From positions 1 to 8,564 of the forward strand of contig CANJXV010000098.1 of the NCBI GenBank assembly GCA_947478935.1: a DNA stretch of 8,564 nt, read 5' to 3'. The translations under genes were made by a program, and so were the position numbers. Of the stretch, positions 5,570 to 8,564 are shown piece after piece. This DNA is from Comamonadaceae bacterium. GTDB taxonomy: Bacteria; Pseudomonadota; Gammaproteobacteria; Burkholderiales; Burkholderiaceae_C. Under the pieces are notes generated by a model, which did not search any database, was not told the DNA's origin, and saw nothing but the letters and a program-made list of their open reading frames with translations. How positions within the stretch are numbered: position 1 is the first letter of the stretch; each line of letters starts with the position of its first letter.

Positions 5570-6124
5570 ATGCAACACACCCACGTAACCGAATACCTGC
5601 GCAACCATATCCGCACCGTGCCTGACTGGCCGGCGCCCGGCGTCCAATTTCGCGACATCACGCCACTGCTGCAAGATGCCAAAGTCTTTCGCGTCCTGAT
5701 AGACGCTTTTGTGCATCGCTACATGGACAACGCCCATCGCCCCGATGTGGTCGCAGGTTTAGACGCGCGCGGCTTCATTCTCGGCGCGGTGGTCGCTTAC
5801 GAACTCAATGTCGGTTTTGTACCCATCCGTAAAAAAGGCAAGCTGCCTTTCACCACGGTGGAAGAAACTTATGAACTCGAGTATGGCAGCGCTACCGTAG
5901 AGCTGCATACCGACGCAGTGCACTCCGGTGACCGGGTGCTGCTGATCGACGATTTAATTGCTACTGGTGGCACCATGATGGCAGGCAAAAAATTATTGGA
6001 AAAACTCGGCGCTATCGTGATCGAAGGCGCCGCTATCGTAGACCTGCCGGAGCTTGGCGGCTCCGACAAATTGCGCGCCACCGGGATGCCGCTGTTTACC
6101 TTGGTGGACTTCGCCGGACATTGA
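5570..6124 (+). CDS. apt: Adenine phosphoribosyltransferase
   Basis: This 184-residue cytoplasmic enzyme salvages adenine, combining it with PRPP to give AMP and pyrophosphate. The N-terminal pattern RTVPDWPAPGVQFRDITPLL is the bacterial Apt signature. GLDARGFILG at 63-72 is part of the active-site loop region, and the PRPP-binding motif VLLIDDLIATGGT lies at 123-135 with the conserved acidic pair D127-D128. Length fits the family (about 170-190). I chose ATG 5570 because homologous Burkholderiales Apt proteins begin only a few residues before the EYLR helix. An in-frame ATG at 5558 would add four residues and cannot be excluded, and neither start has a clear Shine-Dalgarno. The gene is 129 bp after the peroxidase stop and converges on mnmE. 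It is probably transcribed separately or by readthrough. Confidence 0.94.
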   Translation: MQHTHVTEYLRNHIRTVPDWPAPGVQFRDITPLLQDAKVFRVLIDAFVHRYMDNAHRPDVVAGLDARGFILGAVVAYELNVGFVPIRKKGKLPFTTVEETYELEYGSATVELHTDAVHSGDRVLLIDDLIATGGTMMAGKKLLEKLGAIVIEGAAIVDLPELGGSDKLRATGMPLFTLVDFAGH

Positions 6125-6160
6125 TCGCGCCCCGGGGTTTTCAGTACGCAGTGGCCTGCG

Positions 6161-7564
6161 CTACTTCCCGATACAAAAGCTTGAAAAAATAACGCCCAGC
6201 AAGTCGTCTGAGCTGAAGGCGCCAGTGATTTCGTTGAGGGCGTTTTGCGCCAACCGCAACTCCTCGGCCAGCAAGTCAAGTGACTGCGCCTGGGCGCGTA
6301 AATGGGCGTGGGCCAGGTACAAATGGGCACTGACTTGGCTGAGCGCTTGTACATGGCGTTGGCGCGCCATGGAAATACCTTCTGCGCCTGCTTGCCACCC
6401 AGCAATTTCCAGCAAACGCTGACGCAGGTTATCCAGGCCTTGCCCGGTTTTGGCCGATAGGTACAAGCCTGGCATTTGCGCGTCGGGCGCCTGCGCATCG
6501 CATTTGTTCCATACGTCGAGGACCGGAACCGCGGCAGCCAGTTTGTGCCCCAAAGTATGAGCAATACGTGCGTCATCGGCCTGGTATTGGGGCTGGCTTG
6601 CGCGCGTTAGATCGTGCAAAAACACCACGGCGTCGGCGTGCAGCACCGCGTCCCAGGCGCGCGCAATGCCGATGGCCTCCACCTCGTCAGCGCCCTCGCG
6701 CAGTCCGGCGGTGTCGATCACATGGACCGGCACGCCCTCGATTTGTATGGTCTCTTGCACCTTGTCGCGTGTAGTTCCGGCAATCGGTGTGACGATGGCC
6801 AGCTCGGCACCGGCCAGGGCATTGAGCAGCGAGGATTTGCCGGCATTGGGCTGACCGGCAATCACAACGCGGATGCCATCGCGCAGCAAAGCGCCTTGGC
6901 GGGCGGCGCCTAGTACTTTGGACAGCGCGGCATGCAGGCCGTCTAGCTGTCCTTGCGCGTCAGATTTGCGTAAAAAATCAATTTCTTCTTCTGGGAAATC
7001 CAGCGTCGCTTCCACCAGTAGGCGCAGGCGTACCAGGCCGTCGCGCAATTGGTCCACCTCGCGCGAAAAATCCCCGGCCAGCGAGCGCACTGCGCTGCGC
7101 GCAGCGGCCTCGGTGCTGGCGTCTATCAGGTCGGCAATGGCCTCGGCCTGCACCAGGTCGATCTTGTCGTTGAGAAATGCACGCTCGCTAAATTCACCGG
7201 CTTGCGCCAGGCGCAGGCCCGGCAGGCGGGCCTGGTCGGTTTCGTCCTTTTCGTCCGCCAGCTCCAGGCAGCGCGCCAGCAGCAGTTGCAGCACCACAGG
7301 GCCGCCGTGGGCCTGAAGCTCCAGCACGTCCTCGCCGGTAAAGGAATGCGGCGCTGGAAAATACAGGGCCAGTCCGTGGTCTATGGGCTGGCCTTTGGCA
7401 TCCGGGAAGGGCAGGTAGTGCGCGTGGCGCGCATCCAGGCTGTGTCCGAACCATGCCTTGACTAGCGGGCGCAAATCCTTGCCGCTGATTCGCACGATGC
7501 CGACCGATGCGCGACCGGGCGCGGTGGCGATGGCCAAAATTGGGTCGTGGTGACGGGCGAGCAT
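6161..7564 (-). CDS. mnmE: tRNA modification GTPase MnmE
   Basis: This 467-residue GTPase works with MnmG to install 5-carboxymethylaminomethyl or aminomethyl groups on wobble uridine 34 of certain tRNAs. The N-terminal formyl-tetrahydrofolate-binding domain spans about 1-125. The helical domain is interrupted by the G domain at about 231-390. G-domain motifs are GQPNAGKSS (237-245), TTRD (264-267), DTAG (284-287), NKCD (353-356) and SAK (370-372). The protein ends in the family's CIGK motif with the conserved cysteine C464. Length is near the usual 450-470. ATG 7564 gives the typical start before DPILAIATAPG; no clear ribosome binding site precedes it. The stop is TAG, 36 bp from the apt stop. 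It follows yidC on the same strand, the order usual in proteobacteria. Confidence 0.97.
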   Translation of the reverse strand: MLARHHDPILAIATAPGRASVGIVRISGKDLRPLVKAWFGHSLDARHAHYLPFPDAKGQPIDHGLALYFPAPHSFTGEDVLELQAHGGPVVLQLLLARCLELADEKDETDQARLPGLRLAQAGEFSERAFLNDKIDLVQAEAIADLIDASTEAAARSAVRSLAGDFSREVDQLRDGLVRLRLLVEATLDFPEEEIDFLRKSDAQGQLDGLHAALSKVLGAARQGALLRDGIRVVIAGQPNAGKSSLLNALAGAELAIVTPIAGTTRDKVQETIQIEGVPVHVIDTAGLREGADEVEAIGIARAWDAVLHADAVVFLHDLTRASQPQYQADDARIAHTLGHKLAAAVPVLDVWNKCDAQAPDAQMPGLYLSAKTGQGLDNLRQRLLEIAGWQAGAEGISMARQRHVQALSQVSAHLYLAHAHLRAQAQSLDLLAEELRLAQNALNEITGAFSSDDLLGVIFSSFCIGK

Positions 7565-7590
7565 GGGTGGGAGTTTTTGCGGGCACGCCC

Positions 7591-7618
7591 ATTATCCGTG
7601 CCCCATGCGCCCCGGCAA
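7591..7618 (-). promoter_or_regulatory. Candidate mnmE promoter inside an inverted repeat
   Basis: On the minus strand, GATAAT (7596-7591, five of six to -10) follows TTGCCG (7618-7613, four of six to -35) by 16 bp. The start site would be near 7584, about 20 bases before the mnmE ATG. The -10 hexamer lies within the 9-base centre of a perfect 7-bp inverted repeat (7581-7587 and 7597-7603), which could be an operator. Confidence 0.33.
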
Positions 7619-7638
7619 TCGCCACGCCCCCAAACGAA

Positions 7639-7660
7639 CAAGGCCGCTTGCGCGGCCTTG
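7639..7660 (-). terminator. Possible weak terminator or processing hairpin between yidC and mnmE
   Basis: A perfect 9-bp stem, caaggccgc with gcggccttg on the minus strand, closes a GCAA tetraloop and begins 24 bases after the yidC stop. The following bases, ttcgtttggg, hold only a short, broken T run, so termination is likely partial. A stable GNRA-capped hairpin here could protect the yidC mRNA 3' end or reduce readthrough into mnmE. Confidence 0.55.
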
Positions 7661-7683
7661 GGTGTTAAGCGGTAGCGGGCCGC

Positions 7684-8564
7684 TTATTTGAACGAGGGCA
7701 AATTGAACTGCGGCGGCACGCCCATGCGGGTGTTAATAATCCACTGCTGCGCAATCGACAAAATATTGTTGGTAATCCAATAGACCACCAGGCCCGAAGG
7801 GAAGAAAAAGAACATCACGCTAAAGACCAGCGGCATAAACCACATCAACTTAGCTTGCATCGGGTCCGGCGGCGCCGGGTTGAGGGCGGTTTGCAACAGC
7901 GTGGTCAGCGTCATGATGACGGGCAGGATGAAAAATGGGTCTGGCGCGGATAAGTCATGGATCCAGCCCATCCAGGGCGCGCTGCGCATTTCTACGGTAG
8001 ACAGCAGCACCCAGTACAAGGCGATGAACACCGGAATTTGCACCATGATCGGGAAGCAGCCTCCCATCGGGTTGACTTTTTCCTCGCGGTAAATACGCAT
8101 CATCTCCTGCTGCATTTGCTGCGGGTTGTCTTTGAGGCGCTCCCGCATTTCCATTATTTTGGGGTTGATCGCCTTCATTTTGGCCATGCTTTCATAAGCT
8201 TTGGCATTAAGCCAATAAAACGCGATCTTGAGCAGCAATACCAGGGCAACAATCGCCCAGCCCCAGTTTTGGATCACGCTGTGCAAACGGTCTAGCAGCC
8301 AGTACAAAGGCTTGGCCAAAATAGTGAGCCAGCCATAATCTTTCAGCAGCTCCAGGCCGGGCGTGAGCGCCTCGAGCATTTTTTCTTCTTGCGGGCCGAC
8401 AAACAGCGTGGCCTCTAGGCTGCGGCTGGTGCCCGGTGCAATTGCCTCGATGGGCGCCACCATGGCAGCGCGGTAGCAGCAGTCGGCCAAGGTGCCGGGC
8501 ATGTCCACACCGTCGACCGAAATACTACGACTCACACCATCGGGAAGTATCCAGGCACTGGCAA
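7684..8564 (-). CDS. yidC: Membrane protein insertase YidC, C-terminal part
   Basis: The open frame runs off the right edge, so only the last 293 or so residues are present. YidC is an inner-membrane insertase that works alone or with SecYEG to place and fold membrane proteins. The fragment starts in the end of the large periplasmic domain (ASAWILPDG, as in the gammaproteobacterial protein) and contains the conserved 60-kDa insertase domain. Membrane stretches are visible at NWGWAIVALVLLLKIAFYW, CFPIMVQIPVFIALYWVLL, PFFILPVIMTLTTLL and WFMPLVFSVMFFFFPSGLVV. The amphipathic, charged cytoplasmic loop with MAKMKAINPKIMEMRERL and EEKVNPMGGCFP is typical. An internal GTG at 8535 is not a start, because the frame continues upstream with family sequence. 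The gene precedes mnmE by 119 bp. Confidence 0.95.
   Translation of the reverse strand, partial: ASAWILPDGVSRSISVDGVDMPGTLADCCYRAAMVAPIEAIAPGTSRSLEATLFVGPQEEKMLEALTPGLELLKDYGWLTILAKPLYWLLDRLHSVIQNWGWAIVALVLLLKIAFYWLNAKAYESMAKMKAINPKIMEMRERLKDNPQQMQQEMMRIYREEKVNPMGGCFPIMVQIPVFIALYWVLLSTVEMRSAPWMGWIHDLSAPDPFFILPVIMTLTTLLQTALNPAPPDPMQAKLMWFMPLVFSVMFFFFPSGLVVYWITNNILSIAQQWIINTRMGVPPQFNLPSFK

Noticed and set aside
5119..5682. Minus-strand open frame coding a glycine-rich protein
   Set aside because: It is the complement of the poly-proline tract and continues into the start of apt. Its composition is explained by the proline codons read backwards.
6147..6160. Short hairpin cgcag-tggc-ctgcg between apt and mnmE as a terminator
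   Set aside because: The stem has only 5 bp and neither strand is followed by a T run.
6568..7465. Several plus-strand open frames opposite mnmE
   Set aside because: They are compositional shadows of a GC-rich gene with full MnmE motifs on the other strand, and they have no family-like sequence.

Overview
This window looks like ordinary chromosomal core sequence from a betaproteobacterium of the order Burkholderiales, most likely a Comamonadaceae member of the Rhodoferax/Polaromonas type. That placement is my inference from protein wording, moderately high GC and gene neighbourhoods; no search was run. The yidC-mnmE pair at the right edge usually sits beside rpmH, rnpA and dnaA, so the window may lie near the replication origin. 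I found no phage, insertion sequence, CRISPR array, tRNA or rRNA, and no clearly undescribed system.

Layout from left to right: (1) 8-439, plus strand: a small RRM RNA-binding protein with a repetitive glycine-rich tail, followed by a clear intrinsic terminator at 477-499. (2) 651-3596, minus strand: a tightly overlapping four-gene operon in the order kdsD-kdsC-lptC-SDR. KdsD makes arabinose-5-phosphate from ribulose-5-phosphate, KdsC removes the phosphate from KDO-8-phosphate, and LptC helps move finished LPS to the outer membrane. The fourth gene is a short-chain dehydrogenase, found where lptA-lptB would commonly be expected. (3) 3597-4000: a divergent intergenic region of 404 bp with tentative promoters and a GTAAA-N5-GTAAA tandem repeat of the kind bound by CpxR. 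(4) 4001-5440, plus strand: an exported di-haem cytochrome c peroxidase/MauG-family protein with a long proline-rich C-terminal tail ending in 12 consecutive prolines. (5) 5570-6124, plus strand: apt, adenine phosphoribosyltransferase, preceded by a leader containing an inverted repeat. (6) 6161-7564, minus strand: mnmE, the tRNA-modification GTPase, convergent with apt and only 36 bp from it. (7) 7684-8564, minus strand: the C-terminal part of yidC, cut by the window edge, with a hairpin between it and mnmE.

Two functional themes stand out. One is envelope biogenesis (KDO/LPS synthesis and export, plus membrane protein insertion). The other is housekeeping RNA and nucleotide metabolism (RRM protein, Apt, MnmE). 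The least standard features are the proline-rich tail on the peroxidase, the SDR coupled to the LPS operon, and the CpxR-like box upstream of kdsD. The gap at 500-650 holds the terminator's end and little else that I can recognise.
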